From Stenotrophomonas cyclobalanopsidis (GTDB lineage: Bacteria > Pseudomonadota > Gammaproteobacteria > Xanthomonadales > Xanthomonadaceae), in assembly GCF_008710035.1 (NCBI RefSeq), contig NZ_VYKI01000006.1:115811-179810 (forward strand): DNA of 64,000 bases. The letters are read 5' to 3'. The translations under genes and the position numbers were made by a program. This document shows, in pieces, positions 16,351 through 24,695 of the stretch. Under the pieces are notes generated by a model, which did no database searches, was not told the DNA's origin, and worked only from the letters and a program-made list of their open reading frames with translations. How positions within the stretch are numbered: position 1 is the stretch's first letter; each line of letters opens with the position of its first letter.

Positions 16351-17817
16351 ATGCCGTCCATGTTCCAGTCCCGTCCGTTGTCCCTTGCGATCCTCCTTGC
16401 CGTCGCACCGCTGTCGGCCTCCGCTGCCGAGCGCGCCGACCTGCTGATCCGCAACGCCACCGTGGTCGATGTCGAACATGCGCGCAGCCTTCCGGGGCAG
16501 AGCGTGGTCATCCGTGGCGATGACATCGTCGCCGTCGGCCCCGATGCGCAGCTGCGCAGCCAGTGGAGCGCGAGCCGCCAGATCGACGCCAAGGGCAAGT
16601 ACCTGATCCCGGGCCTGTGGGACATGCACGTGCACTTCGGCGGCGGCCCGGCCCTCATCGAAGAGAACAAGGCGCTGCTGCCGCTGTACATCGCCCATGG
16701 CATCACCACCGTGCGCGACTGCTCGGGCGACCTGCCGGGGCAGGTGCTGCAGTGGCGTGGCGAGATCGCCAAGGGCACGCTGTTCGGGCCGCGCCTGCTC
16801 AGCTCCGGCGCCAAGATCGAAGGCATCAAGCCGGTCTGGAAGGGCACCATCGAAGTGGGCAGCGAGGCTGACGTCGACAAGGCGATCACCCGCCTGCAGC
16901 ACGACAAGGTCGATTTCGTGAAGATCACCGACAGCACGCTGAAGCCGGAACTGTTCCTGTATTCGGCCAGCGCCGCGCGCAAGGCCGGCTTCAAAGCCTC
17001 GGGCCACATCCCGATGGCGCTGACCGTCGAACAGGCGGTCGATGCCGGCCTCGCCTCGATCGAGCATCTCGATTACGCCTTCAAGGCCGGCAGCAAGGAT
17101 GAAGCGCAGATCGCCGCCGATTTCGGTGCCGGCCGCATCGACCGTGCCGAAGCCAACCGCCGCCTGGATGCCAGCTTCGACCACGATACGGCGATGCACA
17201 CCTACCGCGACTTCGCCAAGCGCGGCGTGTTCGTGACCCCGACTCTCAATGGCGGCCGCATCCTCGATTTCCTCGACCAGGATGACCATGCCAACGATCC
17301 GTACCTGGCCTACATCGGCCCGGGCCTGCGTGCGACCTACCAGTGGCGCGTGGATCGCGCGGCCAAGGCGACCCCGGCGCAGATCGAAGCGCGCCATGCG
17401 CAGTACCACCAGGTGGCCTCGGTGCTGCCGATGCTGCAGGAAGCGGGGGTGACGATCATCGCCGGAACCGATGCCGGCTTCCTCAACTCGTACAACTTCC
17501 CGGGCATCGCGTTGCACCAGGAACTGCAGCTGTTCGTGAAGGAAGGCCTGAGCGCGCCGCAGGCGCTGTCGGCGGCCACGCGTTCCGGCCCGGCATGGTT
17601 CGGCCAGATGGACCGCTACGGTGGCGTCGCCCGCGGCAAGGCGGCCGACCTGGTGCTGCTGACCGCCAACCCGCTGCAGGACATCGCCGCGACGGAAAGG
17701 ATTGACAGCGTGATCCTGCGCGGCATCGTGTATGACCGTGCGGCGCTGGACAAGATGCTGGCCGACACCAAGGCGAAGGTGGCGGCGTGGAATGCCCAGG
17801 CGGCCAAGGCGAAGTGA
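16351..17817 (+). CDS. Exported amidohydrolase family protein
   Basis: A 488-residue metal-dependent amidohydrolase with a signal peptide (LSLAILLAVAPLSASAAE), so periplasmic or secreted. The metal-binding motif is GLWDMHVHFGGG near residue 90. The carboxylated-lysine region may be VDFVKITDSTL, then SGHIPMALT and SIEHLDYAFKAG provide histidines, and GTDAGFLNSYNFPG the final aspartate. The C-terminal RYGGVARGKAADLVLLTANPL is the conserved beta-sandwich end of the family. Similar exported proteins include prolidase-like and imidazolonepropionase-like hydrolases; the substrate is unknown. ATG 16351 (with cagg before it) or 16360 may be the true start. The gene follows the ankyrin gene by 43 bp and may share its transcript. 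Confidence 0.88.
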   Translation: MPSMFQSRPLSLAILLAVAPLSASAAERADLLIRNATVVDVEHARSLPGQSVVIRGDDIVAVGPDAQLRSQWSASRQIDAKGKYLIPGLWDMHVHFGGGPALIEENKALLPLYIAHGITTVRDCSGDLPGQVLQWRGEIAKGTLFGPRLLSSGAKIEGIKPVWKGTIEVGSEADVDKAITRLQHDKVDFVKITDSTLKPELFLYSASAARKAGFKASGHIPMALTVEQAVDAGLASIEHLDYAFKAGSKDEAQIAADFGAGRIDRAEANRRLDASFDHDTAMHTYRDFAKRGVFVTPTLNGGRILDFLDQDDHANDPYLAYIGPGLRATYQWRVDRAAKATPAQIEARHAQYHQVASVLPMLQEAGVTIIAGTDAGFLNSYNFPGIALHQELQLFVKEGLSAPQALSAATRSGPAWFGQMDRYGGVARGKAADLVLLTANPLQDIAATERIDSVILRGIVYDRAALDKMLADTKAKVAAWNAQAAKAK

Positions 17818-17825
17818 TCGGCTGC

Positions 17826-17865
17826 GGGGTCAGAGCCCTTTCCAGTGGAAAGTGATCCGCCCCCC
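17826..17865. repeat. GGGGTCAGAGCCC-type hairpin element
   Basis: A 40-bp imperfect inverted repeat opening ggggtcagagccctttcc and closing ggaaagtgatccgccccc. It belongs to the same family as the elements at 51948, 52072 and 52209. It lies just after the amidohydrolase stop and could serve as a terminator. Confidence 0.65.
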
Positions 17866-18010
17866 CGGCAGTACAGCCCAGGATCCGCCGTGCGGCTTGC
17901 ACGCCTGTGTCCGATGGAGGGCAGGCGGTTGCAGGTGGGCGACGCGTTCCGCTCTGGCGCCGGGCGGTCGATGCTGGCCACGATGACCGCTCTGCCACGG
18001 AGGACGCTGC

Positions 18011-18424
18011 ATGAAGAAGATGCTGTCGGGGGCGATGGTGGGGTGTTGGCTGCTGGCCGGTACCGCGCTGGCCCAGACCCATGTCTACAAGTGCGTGGAC
18101 GGGCCGCACCCGGTCTACCAACAGACGCCGTGCCAAGGCCGGGCGGAATGGCGCTGGGACGTGCCCGCCGAAGCGGCGCAGGCACGAGGCAAGGGGGAGT
18201 CGAAGCCCGCGCGCCCCACGCAGGCGGTCAGGGCGCCGACCAATGTGCGGCGTGGCCGTCGCGCTCGGGCCGAGGGCGCGTTGATCACCCTGGCGCGTGA
18301 TCCAGCCGGCTGCGAGCAGGCACGCCGCGAGCAGGCGCGGAAGATGACGCATGCGCGCCGGCTGGACTACCAGCAGCGGCGGCAGCTGGATGACGCACTG
18401 CGCCTGGCCTGCCAGTCCCCCTGA
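18011..18424 (+). CDS. DUF4124-type exported protein
   Basis: A 137-residue protein. The signal peptide MLSGAMVGCWLLAGTALAQ is followed by THVYKCVDGPHPVYQQTPC, which is the DUF4124 signature: a short strand pair with two cysteines, widespread in proteobacterial envelope proteins. The remainder is basic and Ala/Arg-rich, with helical C-terminal sequence and two more cysteines (AGCEQARR and LACQSP). Function of the domain is unknown. It converges on the DUF2968 gene with a shared hairpin between. Confidence 0.8.
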   Translation: MKKMLSGAMVGCWLLAGTALAQTHVYKCVDGPHPVYQQTPCQGRAEWRWDVPAEAAQARGKGESKPARPTQAVRAPTNVRRGRRARAEGALITLARDPAGCEQARREQARKMTHARRLDYQQRRQLDDALRLACQSP

Positions 18425-18432
18425 AACAGCAA

Positions 18433-18450
18433 CGGCACCCTAAGGTGCCG
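18433..18450. terminator. Bidirectional hairpin between convergent genes
   Basis: Arms cggcacc (18433-18439) and ggtgccg (18444-18450) with a ctaa loop. It lies 9 bp after one stop codon and 26 bp after the convergent one, a good position for a shared terminator. Confidence 0.6.
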
Positions 18451-18475
18451 TCGCGTGTGGTGCAGTGCCAGGAAC

Positions 18476-19180
18476 TCAGTTTCCGTCGCGGGCTGCCGCC
18501 GGAGAACCGGAAGGGTCCGCCTTCGGCAGGCTGAGCTCCGGATTGCCCTGCTCGGCCTGCAGGATCTGGATGCGGCGCTGCAGGGCGTCCAGCTGGTTGT
18601 TGGTGCTCTGCACATCGGTGCTGAGGCTGACCGCCTGCTGCTGGGCCTGCTGCAGGGACGCGCTGACCTGGGCCGACTGTGCCTGCTGCTGTTCCATTTC
18701 CTGCTGCAGGGTGCGCAGGCGCTCTTCGTTGTACGACACCAGGCGCTCGGTGTAGCGCTTGCCTGCTTCCAGGCGGGTGGTGTCGATGTAGACCTGGGCC
18801 AGCTGCTCGGTCTGCTGCACGAAGGTGCGGTATACGCGCTCGGCGTTGTCGACGGCATCGGTCTTGATGACGCGCCAGAAGTTCTTTTCCTGGAACAGTG
18901 CCACGTAGTAGGTCAGGGTGCTGTCATTGAACAGCAGGCTGGCGCCGTAGTTGCCGTTGTAGGTGGTACGCAGCTCGGTCAGCTGGTTGCCATCCATCAG
19001 CTGCTTGAGTTCGTCCACCGTATTGCGCACCACCGGCCCGCTGCGGACCGGTTCGGCCGCCGCTTCGCGATCGCCGCGTGCTGCCAGTGCCGAGGGTGCC
19101 ACCAGGATCATGGCCATGGCCAGCAGTGCCGCGCCGCGCGGATACCGGGCGAAGACGGTGCCCCCTGAAGTTTCTCGCAT
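18476..19180 (-). CDS. DUF2968 domain-containing exported protein
   Basis: A 234-residue protein beginning with a basic n-region and hydrophobic core (GAALLAMAMILVAPSALAA) ending in a signal-peptidase-I-like site. The central region, VDELKQLMDGNQLTELRTTYNGNYGASLLF and TYYVALFQEKNFWRVIKT, matches DUF2968. From about residue 110 the protein is a long coiled coil rich in Gln and Glu (EERLRTLQQEMEQQQ). The start is set at ATG 19180 (MRETSGGTVF). It is 99 bp downstream of the last tad gene on the same strand, so it may be read with the pilus locus, but the domain's role is unknown. Confidence 0.82.
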   Translation of the reverse strand: MRETSGGTVFARYPRGAALLAMAMILVAPSALAARGDREAAAEPVRSGPVVRNTVDELKQLMDGNQLTELRTTYNGNYGASLLFNDSTLTYYVALFQEKNFWRVIKTDAVDNAERVYRTFVQQTEQLAQVYIDTTRLEAGKRYTERLVSYNEERLRTLQQEMEQQQAQSAQVSASLQQAQQQAVSLSTDVQSTNNQLDALQRRIQILQAEQGNPELSLPKADPSGSPAAARDGN

Positions 19181-19279
19181 GTCTAGACCATCCACGAACG
19201 AAGTGTGGTTGAAATGAATGTGGTTCCCCGCCGCGAGTCTAGCATGGGTCCAGCAGACGCCAGCCGCACTGGACGGCAC

Positions 19280-21427
19280 TCAATACACCAGCTGGGCGGC
19301 ATTGCACTGGATCGATTGCATGCTGACGTCGGTCCGGCCCAGTTCCAGGCCCAGCAGATTGGCCAACAGGTCGGTCAGCAGATCGCCGACGCTGTTGAGT
19401 ACAGGCTTGAGGATCTCCAGGATCGGCGTGAGCACCGTGCACAGCAGGCCCGAGCAGCTGACGTTGTTACCGGGGGCGGTGATGCCGCCACCGGCACTGG
19501 GGTCGTTGAACCCGCCGGGCTTGGTCTGGATGTAGGACGCCAGGTTGTCGCGCACGCAGTTGTTGTAGTCGAGCAGGTTGCCCAGCAGGCTGTCGCAGCG
19601 CTTCACCAGCAGCTGCCCGGTGAGACCGCCGATCAGTCCTTCCAGGGCTCCCAGGCCCTGGCCGGTGACGGTGACCCGGTACGCAGCCCAGACCGAGCCC
19701 GGCTCGTAGCAGGTTCCGAGCAGGAGCAGACCGCAGGCGTACGGCACGCCGCTGGGCGCGGCCCACTCTCCCAGTCCCTTCAGTTCAATGGAAGGATTTC
19801 CGTTGATCAGCAGCGGAATGACCTTGTCGACGTTGTAGCGGGCACCGGGGGCGTGTGCGGCGGTCAGGTAGCGGTCGGCCAGGGCCGTCGCGGCCTGCTT
19901 GGCATCGCTGGTGGGGCCGCTCAGCATGCCGGACAGCACGCGCAGCAGCTCATTGACCAGGCCTGACACCGTATCGCCCAGCGCCAGCGGATTGACTCGG
20001 GTGGAACCGGTCTGGCCGGCGGCCAGCGTCAGGTTCTGGCTGTCTGTCAATGCCGGCAGGGTGATCTTGTTGTTGATCAGCGGTTGGCCGAGCAGGGTAA
20101 GCAACTGGGCGTTCTGCAGCGTCGCATCGCAGACATTGCTCTTCGAAAACACATCGGCGGCATTGACGGTGCCGACGCACGCCCGCAGCACCGAGGAATC
20201 GACCTTGACCGTGGCGGTGGGCGGTGTGGCGCCGCACTGGATCGAGGTCAGCGTGCCCATCGCATTGGTGACATCGACGTGCAGCGGCAGGTGCAGGCGC
20301 GTACCCAGCAGCGACAGCAGTGCGCCGATGGCAGGCACGCGGTTGCTGTCGACGTCTACCATCAACCGCACCTGCGCGTTGTAGGCGCGTACACCGATGC
20401 CACCGATGGCGATCGACGGCGGCTCGATCACGCCGGCCTTGGCCTCGATGCCCAGCAGGTTGAGACCGCGGACCTGCAGGCCATTGTTGTCATTGGCGAT
20501 GGAAATGCCTGTATTGAGCAGGTCCAATACGTTGATCTTCGATTCAAGCGCGCTGCCGATGGTTCCATCCGGAGCGATGACTTCGGCGAACAGGCCGCCA
20601 CCGCCGGTCTGGCTGCCGAGGGTGATGTTGGCCTGGTTGATGTCCAGGCCGGTCGACACCAGGCTGCCCAGCGCGCGCAGTTGTGCGGCGGCCACGCTGT
20701 CACGTCCGAGCACGACGGCGGTGGCATCGACCAGCTGGGCCAGCGAGATCCTGTTGACCGACAGCAGCCGGTTGAAATCGGCCACGCTCAGGTTGGCCTC
20801 CACCGGGATGCCCAGTGCCTTCAGCAGACCCGACGGGGTCACGCTGACCTGGGCGAGGCCGTCGTAGGACAGCACGGTGGCGTCGCTTGCATCCAGGCCG
20901 ATCAGGCGCAGGGTGGACATCAGCGGCGAGTTGCCATTGTTGCGCAGCAGCTGCGAGCCCACGCTATACACCGCGGACGGCGCGGTGCGCTTGGCCACGG
21001 CCTGGCCGCTGACCGTCGGCAGCTGCGCATTGATGCCGAAGAACGGCAGCACGCTGCGATGTGCCACCACCTTAACCGCATTGCGGGGGTTCTCCGCGCT
21101 GACGGCAGCAAGGAAGTGATCGGCGCTGGGGTGGTTGGCGTTCCAGTTGCCGCAGCTCACCTCCAGCTGGCCGCCGAAGCCATTTTCCTGCAGTGCGTTG
21201 TGGCGGGCGGCAGCATTGTCGCTGTTGCCCGACGTACACAGGTCCAGGCGCTGCGCGCCCGCCAGGGCGGCCAGGTCGGCCACCTTCTGTGCATCGCGCT
21301 TGGCCCAGAGCAGGTAGCCCACTTCCACCAGACCGAGCATCGCCACCAGCGAGACCAGCACCAGCATCATGGTGACCGACATGCCACCGCGTTGGTGGAA
21401 GGCAAGGGTGCGCGGCGGACCACTCAT
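19280..21427 (-). CDS. TadG-like Flp pilus assembly protein (large)
   Basis: A 715-residue membrane-anchored protein. The N-terminus has the TadE/TadG-like signature: HQRGGMSVTMMLVLVSLVAMLGLVEVGYLLWAKRDAQKVADLAALAGAQRL, a short cytoplasmic part, one transmembrane helix and the conserved ADLAALAGA. The remaining 650 residues are periplasmic, beta-rich and serine/valine/leucine-rich, with a cysteine-containing C-terminal region (SCSGLLCTVLTPILEILKPVL). TadG-type proteins are minor pilus-assembly components. Its position as last gene of the tad locus, 10 bp after the DUF3613 gene, supports the role. It has no von Willebrand A domain that I can see, unlike many TadG proteins. Confidence 0.85.
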   Translation of the reverse strand: MSGPPRTLAFHQRGGMSVTMMLVLVSLVAMLGLVEVGYLLWAKRDAQKVADLAALAGAQRLDLCTSGNSDNAAARHNALQENGFGGQLEVSCGNWNANHPSADHFLAAVSAENPRNAVKVVAHRSVLPFFGINAQLPTVSGQAVAKRTAPSAVYSVGSQLLRNNGNSPLMSTLRLIGLDASDATVLSYDGLAQVSVTPSGLLKALGIPVEANLSVADFNRLLSVNRISLAQLVDATAVVLGRDSVAAAQLRALGSLVSTGLDINQANITLGSQTGGGGLFAEVIAPDGTIGSALESKINVLDLLNTGISIANDNNGLQVRGLNLLGIEAKAGVIEPPSIAIGGIGVRAYNAQVRLMVDVDSNRVPAIGALLSLLGTRLHLPLHVDVTNAMGTLTSIQCGATPPTATVKVDSSVLRACVGTVNAADVFSKSNVCDATLQNAQLLTLLGQPLINNKITLPALTDSQNLTLAAGQTGSTRVNPLALGDTVSGLVNELLRVLSGMLSGPTSDAKQAATALADRYLTAAHAPGARYNVDKVIPLLINGNPSIELKGLGEWAAPSGVPYACGLLLLGTCYEPGSVWAAYRVTVTGQGLGALEGLIGGLTGQLLVKRCDSLLGNLLDYNNCVRDNLASYIQTKPGGFNDPSAGGGITAPGNNVSCSGLLCTVLTPILEILKPVLNSVGDLLTDLLANLLGLELGRTDVSMQSIQCNAAQLVY

Positions 21428-21437
21428 TGTCGGGTCC

Positions 21438-21920
21438 TCAGCGGCCGGAGCCGGATGCGCCGGACGCGGGCGTGACGTCGGTTTCGAAGAACTCCGGAAT
21501 CTCGTGCTCGAAGCTCTTCAGGTAGCGCGCATAGCTGGCCGTGGCCTGGTCGCCGAGGATCGGCAGGCGGGCGCCGGCCTGGATGCCCGAAGCCTGCAGC
21601 TGGAACAGGTAGCGCACGGTCGCGCCGTTGCCGGTCGGCAGCAGGGCGACCGTGCTTTGGGCGGCTCGCGGTGCAGCCTGCGTGCTGACGGCGGAGGCGG
21701 TCGTCGCCACCGCAGGTGCGGTGAGATCCACGGTGGGCAGCTGCTGGGCCGGTGCCGACGGCGGCGCGTGCACGGGGGCCGGCACTGCGGGCAGGGGGCC
21801 GCCCATCATCTGGCCGGTGAGTGGCGGTTGCGGCGACTGCGCGGCGCTGGCCGAAGCCCACAGCAGGCATGTGGCGGCCAGGGCCATGCGAGGATGGAAC
21901 AGGAAAATGCAAGCGGTCAT
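21438..21920 (-). CDS. DUF3613-type exported protein of the tad locus
   Basis: A 160-residue protein with a signal peptide (MALAATCLLWASASAAQ), a Pro/Ala-rich linker, and a C-terminal DUF3613-like segment, RYLFQLQASGIQAGARLPILGDQATASYARYLKSFEHEIPEFF. This small domain recurs beside tad genes in related bacteria and may help pilus assembly in the periplasm, but its role is not established. The start ATG 21920 overlaps the tadD stop (ATGA), so it is translationally coupled. Confidence 0.8.
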   Translation of the reverse strand: MTACIFLFHPRMALAATCLLWASASAAQSPQPPLTGQMMGGPLPAVPAPVHAPPSAPAQQLPTVDLTAPAVATTASAVSTQAAPRAAQSTVALLPTGNGATVRYLFQLQASGIQAGARLPILGDQATASYARYLKSFEHEIPEFFETDVTPASGASGSGR

Positions 21921-22807
21921 GGCGTGTTCCCGGTGGGGTGGTCGGCACTGCCGAAGCGTTCAAGCATGGACGGCGGCAGACGCGGGACGAGGCGGTCGTC
22001 GCGCTCGCTGCGTGGGGTTTCGGCGGCAATGCGGCCGGGCACGGCCACGCGCGTGGCCATGGCGGTGCGCGCCGCTGAGACAGGCGTGGTGGCCGGCGTG
22101 CTGTGCGCGGTGTCACGCTGCTGCCAGCGTGCGCGGATCTGCTGTGCCTGCTCGCTGATGCTGCGCTGTACGTCCGGGCTGAGCTTGGCCTGCACCGTCA
22201 GCCGCTCCGCCGTTGCCGCATCACCGCGCAGCACGGCCCATAGCGCCAGGTTGGCGGTGGCCTTGGCATTGCCCGGCTGCAGCTCCAGCGCCTTGGCCAG
22301 CGGTTCGCGTGCCTGCTCCAGCTGGCCGGCACGCAGGCGCGCATAGCCCAGGTCGCCGAGGTAGTCGGTGTTCAACGGCTGCAGGCGGGTAGCGCGCGCC
22401 AGCGCCAGTTCGCTGGCGGCGTCATCGTTGCGGCGCGCCGCGATCAGGCCAAGGCCGTGCGCGGCAGCGGCGGCCTGGGCGCCGGAATCAAGGCTGCGAT
22501 AGATGCCGGCGGCGGCGTCGGCCTGGCCGGTCTCGCGCAGGGCGTCGGCCTGCAGCAGGCGCAGCGCGGGCGCATCGCCGAAGCGCTGCCGATAGGCGTC
22601 GACATGGGCCAGCGAGGCAAACCATGCGCCCTGCTGCTGCATGCGCGCGATCAATTCCAGATAGGTGTTGCGGCTGTCCTGCGGGGCCGGCGTCGGTTCG
22701 GCCAGGCTGGGCCCCTGGCGATAGGCCGGGGTAGTGGAGGCGCAGCCGGACAGCATGGCCAGGGCGCACAGCAGATAGGCGGGGCGAAGCGCAGGCATGA
22801 GGTTCAT
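21917..22807 (-). CDS. tadD: TadD-like TPR lipoprotein
   Basis: A 296-residue lipoprotein (lipobox MLSGC at about residue 21) with tetratricopeptide repeats at about residues 60-210, such as ALRLLQADALRETGQADAAAGIYRSL and LGDLGYARLRAGQLEQAREPLAKALELQPGNAKATANLALWAVLRG. In Tad systems TadD is the periplasmic pilotin-like lipoprotein that helps the secretin reach or stay in the outer membrane. The C-terminal 80 residues are low-complexity. The start overlaps the tadC stop (ATGA) and its own stop overlaps the next start. Confidence 0.88.
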   Translation of the reverse strand: MNLMPALRPAYLLCALAMLSGCASTTPAYRQGPSLAEPTPAPQDSRNTYLELIARMQQQGAWFASLAHVDAYRQRFGDAPALRLLQADALRETGQADAAAGIYRSLDSGAQAAAAAHGLGLIAARRNDDAASELALARATRLQPLNTDYLGDLGYARLRAGQLEQAREPLAKALELQPGNAKATANLALWAVLRGDAATAERLTVQAKLSPDVQRSISEQAQQIRARWQQRDTAHSTPATTPVSAARTAMATRVAVPGRIAAETPRSERDDRLVPRLPPSMLERFGSADHPTGNTP

Positions 22808-23733
22808 CCCATCTTGGTCAAGGTATTGGCCAGCGCCACCAGCGCAGGGCCGGCAAGCACCAGCATCAGTGCCGGCAGCAGGGTCAGCATCATCACCACG
22901 GTCATCTTCACCGAGAGCTTTCCGACCTTTTCCTTCAGCGTGTTGCGGCGCTGTTCGCGCAGGCGCACGCTGAACTGCCGCAGGGGTTCCTGCACCGCGC
23001 CGCCATGCGCATGCACCTGCAGGATCAGCTGCACGAGGCTGGACAGGTCGTCATCACCGTAGACTTCACTGAGGCGGCGCAGCGACTGTGCGCGCGTGCG
23101 GCCCAACGAGTAGGCGGCGTTCGCTTCCTGGATCTCTCGGCCCAGCACGGGCAGCGCATCGCGCAGCTTGTCGCCCAGCGTCTGCAGGCTCTGATCCATG
23201 CTGAAGCCGACGCCCTGCAGCAGGCGCAGCAGGTCGATCAGCAGCGGCAGTTCGTTGGATACCGCACGGCGCCGCCGCGCCACCCAGCTGGACAGCGCGA
23301 ACTTCGGCAGCAGCAGCCCCGCCGCCAGCGCAGCGATGACCACCATCAGGCGTGACACGCCGGTGGCATCACTCATTGCCAGTGAAGCCACCAGCACCAG
23401 CACGGCCAGCATCAGCCGCAGGGCGAGATAGATGGCGGTGCCTCGGCGCGTGTTCCAGCCGGCGAGGTCGAGCAGCAGCCGGTCTTCGTTGGCCAGGAGC
23501 GCGGCTTCCACGCGGCCACCGGTAAACAGTTGGCCGAGTTGCTGCAGCCAGCCGAAGGAGTCGCGCGCAGGCGCGGGCTCCGGCGGTGCGGCATCACGCG
23601 GTCGCAGTGCGGTCTGCAGGGTCGCGGAGGTGCGTGCTTCGCGGCTGCCACGCACCCAGCCGCCGAGGCCGAGCAGGCCCACGCCTGCGGCCAGCACCAG
23701 CAGGGCCAGCATCCACCAGGTGGCGGCGCTCAT
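22804..23733 (-). CDS. tadC: TadC inner-membrane platform protein
   Basis: A 309-residue type II secretion F-domain protein that together with TadB forms the inner-membrane platform of the Flp pilus. There is one N-terminal helix (TWWMLALLVLAAGVGLLGLG), two central ones near residues 105-150, the cytoplasmic T2SSF domain (ELPLLIDLLRLLQGVGFSMDQSLQTL ... LVQLILQVHAHGG), and a C-terminal membrane pair (VMMLTLLPALMLVLAGPALVALANTL). Start ATG 23733 is preceded by gggag; the upstream open frame is not supported. Confidence 0.92.
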   Translation of the reverse strand: MSAATWWMLALLVLAAGVGLLGLGGWVRGSREARTSATLQTALRPRDAAPPEPAPARDSFGWLQQLGQLFTGGRVEAALLANEDRLLLDLAGWNTRRGTAIYLALRLMLAVLVLVASLAMSDATGVSRLMVVIAALAAGLLLPKFALSSWVARRRRAVSNELPLLIDLLRLLQGVGFSMDQSLQTLGDKLRDALPVLGREIQEANAAYSLGRTRAQSLRRLSEVYGDDDLSSLVQLILQVHAHGGAVQEPLRQFSVRLREQRRNTLKEKVGKLSVKMTVVMMLTLLPALMLVLAGPALVALANTLTKMG

Positions 23734-23761
23734 CGCAGGTCTCCCGGGTACAGATGCTTGG

Positions 23762-24694
23762 TCATAGCGAGCGCGCCAGTCGATACAGCAGGAATCCACC
23801 GACCAGCTCCAGGCCGAGGGCCATCAACAGCACCTTGTGGCCAAGCGGGTCGTGCAGCACGGGCTGGAAGAAATCGGGGCTGCTGATCGCCATCAGCACG
23901 GCGCATGCCGGCGGCAGCAGGCCCAGCACCCAGGCCGACATGCGGGTCTCCGAGGTCGTCGCGGCCAGTTCCTGCTCCGCCTGCTCGAGGTCGCGCATGA
24001 AATCGCCCATGCGCTGCAGGATCTGGTCGGAGCGTCCGCCGATTCGCACGCTGACGCCGATCACCACGGCAAGCACCCTGAGCACGTCCATCTGGTAGGG
24101 CCGTGCGGCCAGGCCCAGTGCCCGGTCAAGATCCATGCCGCTGCGCGCGTAGCGCACGGTGGTGTCGAGCATGCCCCGCAAAGGCGCGGTGGTCTGCCCC
24201 GATGCGGTCTGGAAGGCCATCTGCAGGCTGTTGCCGAGCGCGGTCAGGCGCACCAGGTTGTCGAGAAAATCCGGCAGCTGGTGCAGCAGGCGTGCGCGCA
24301 GGCGGGTAGTGCGGCGGACGATCCACAGCCCGCAGCCGAGCAGGTACAGGCCCAGCGTAAGCGGGAACATCCACAGCGTACCCAGGCGCAGCACCGCGAC
24401 GACGGAAAGCGCGATGCCCGGCACGAGCAGCAGCAGCGGCAGTTTCCAGCCGGCGTCCAGGCCGGCGCGCTGCAGGAGGGCGTCCCAGGGCAGGGCGCGC
24501 TTGGCTGTCGAGGGCGCGGTACGCGCGGGGTCGGCCGCCGGCGCCGGCGTACTGCCGGCGCGGCCGAGCTGTTGCTCGGCGTGCTGCAGCGAGGTCTGGC
24601 GCTGCTCGCGGGCGTGCGCGGTGCCCCACAGCCATACGGCCGCAGCCAGCAGCAGGGCCATGACGCTCAGCAGCAGGAGCGCGGCGGTGCCCAT
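23762..24694 (-). CDS. tadB: TadB inner-membrane platform protein
   Basis: A 310-residue membrane protein with N-terminal helices, a cytoplasmic type II secretion F domain (LHQLPDFLDNLVRLTALGNSLQMAFQ ... VIGVSVRIGGRSDQILQRMGDFMRDLEQ), and two C-terminal helices. The motif order is that of TadB, partner of TadC. It begins one base after the tadA stop, indicating coupling. Confidence 0.92.
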   Translation of the reverse strand: MGTAALLLLSVMALLLAAAVWLWGTAHAREQRQTSLQHAEQQLGRAGSTPAPAADPARTAPSTAKRALPWDALLQRAGLDAGWKLPLLLLVPGIALSVVAVLRLGTLWMFPLTLGLYLLGCGLWIVRRTTRLRARLLHQLPDFLDNLVRLTALGNSLQMAFQTASGQTTAPLRGMLDTTVRYARSGMDLDRALGLAARPYQMDVLRVLAVVIGVSVRIGGRSDQILQRMGDFMRDLEQAEQELAATTSETRMSAWVLGLLPPACAVLMAISSPDFFQPVLHDPLGHKVLLMALGLELVGGFLLYRLARSL

Positions 24695-24695
24695 T

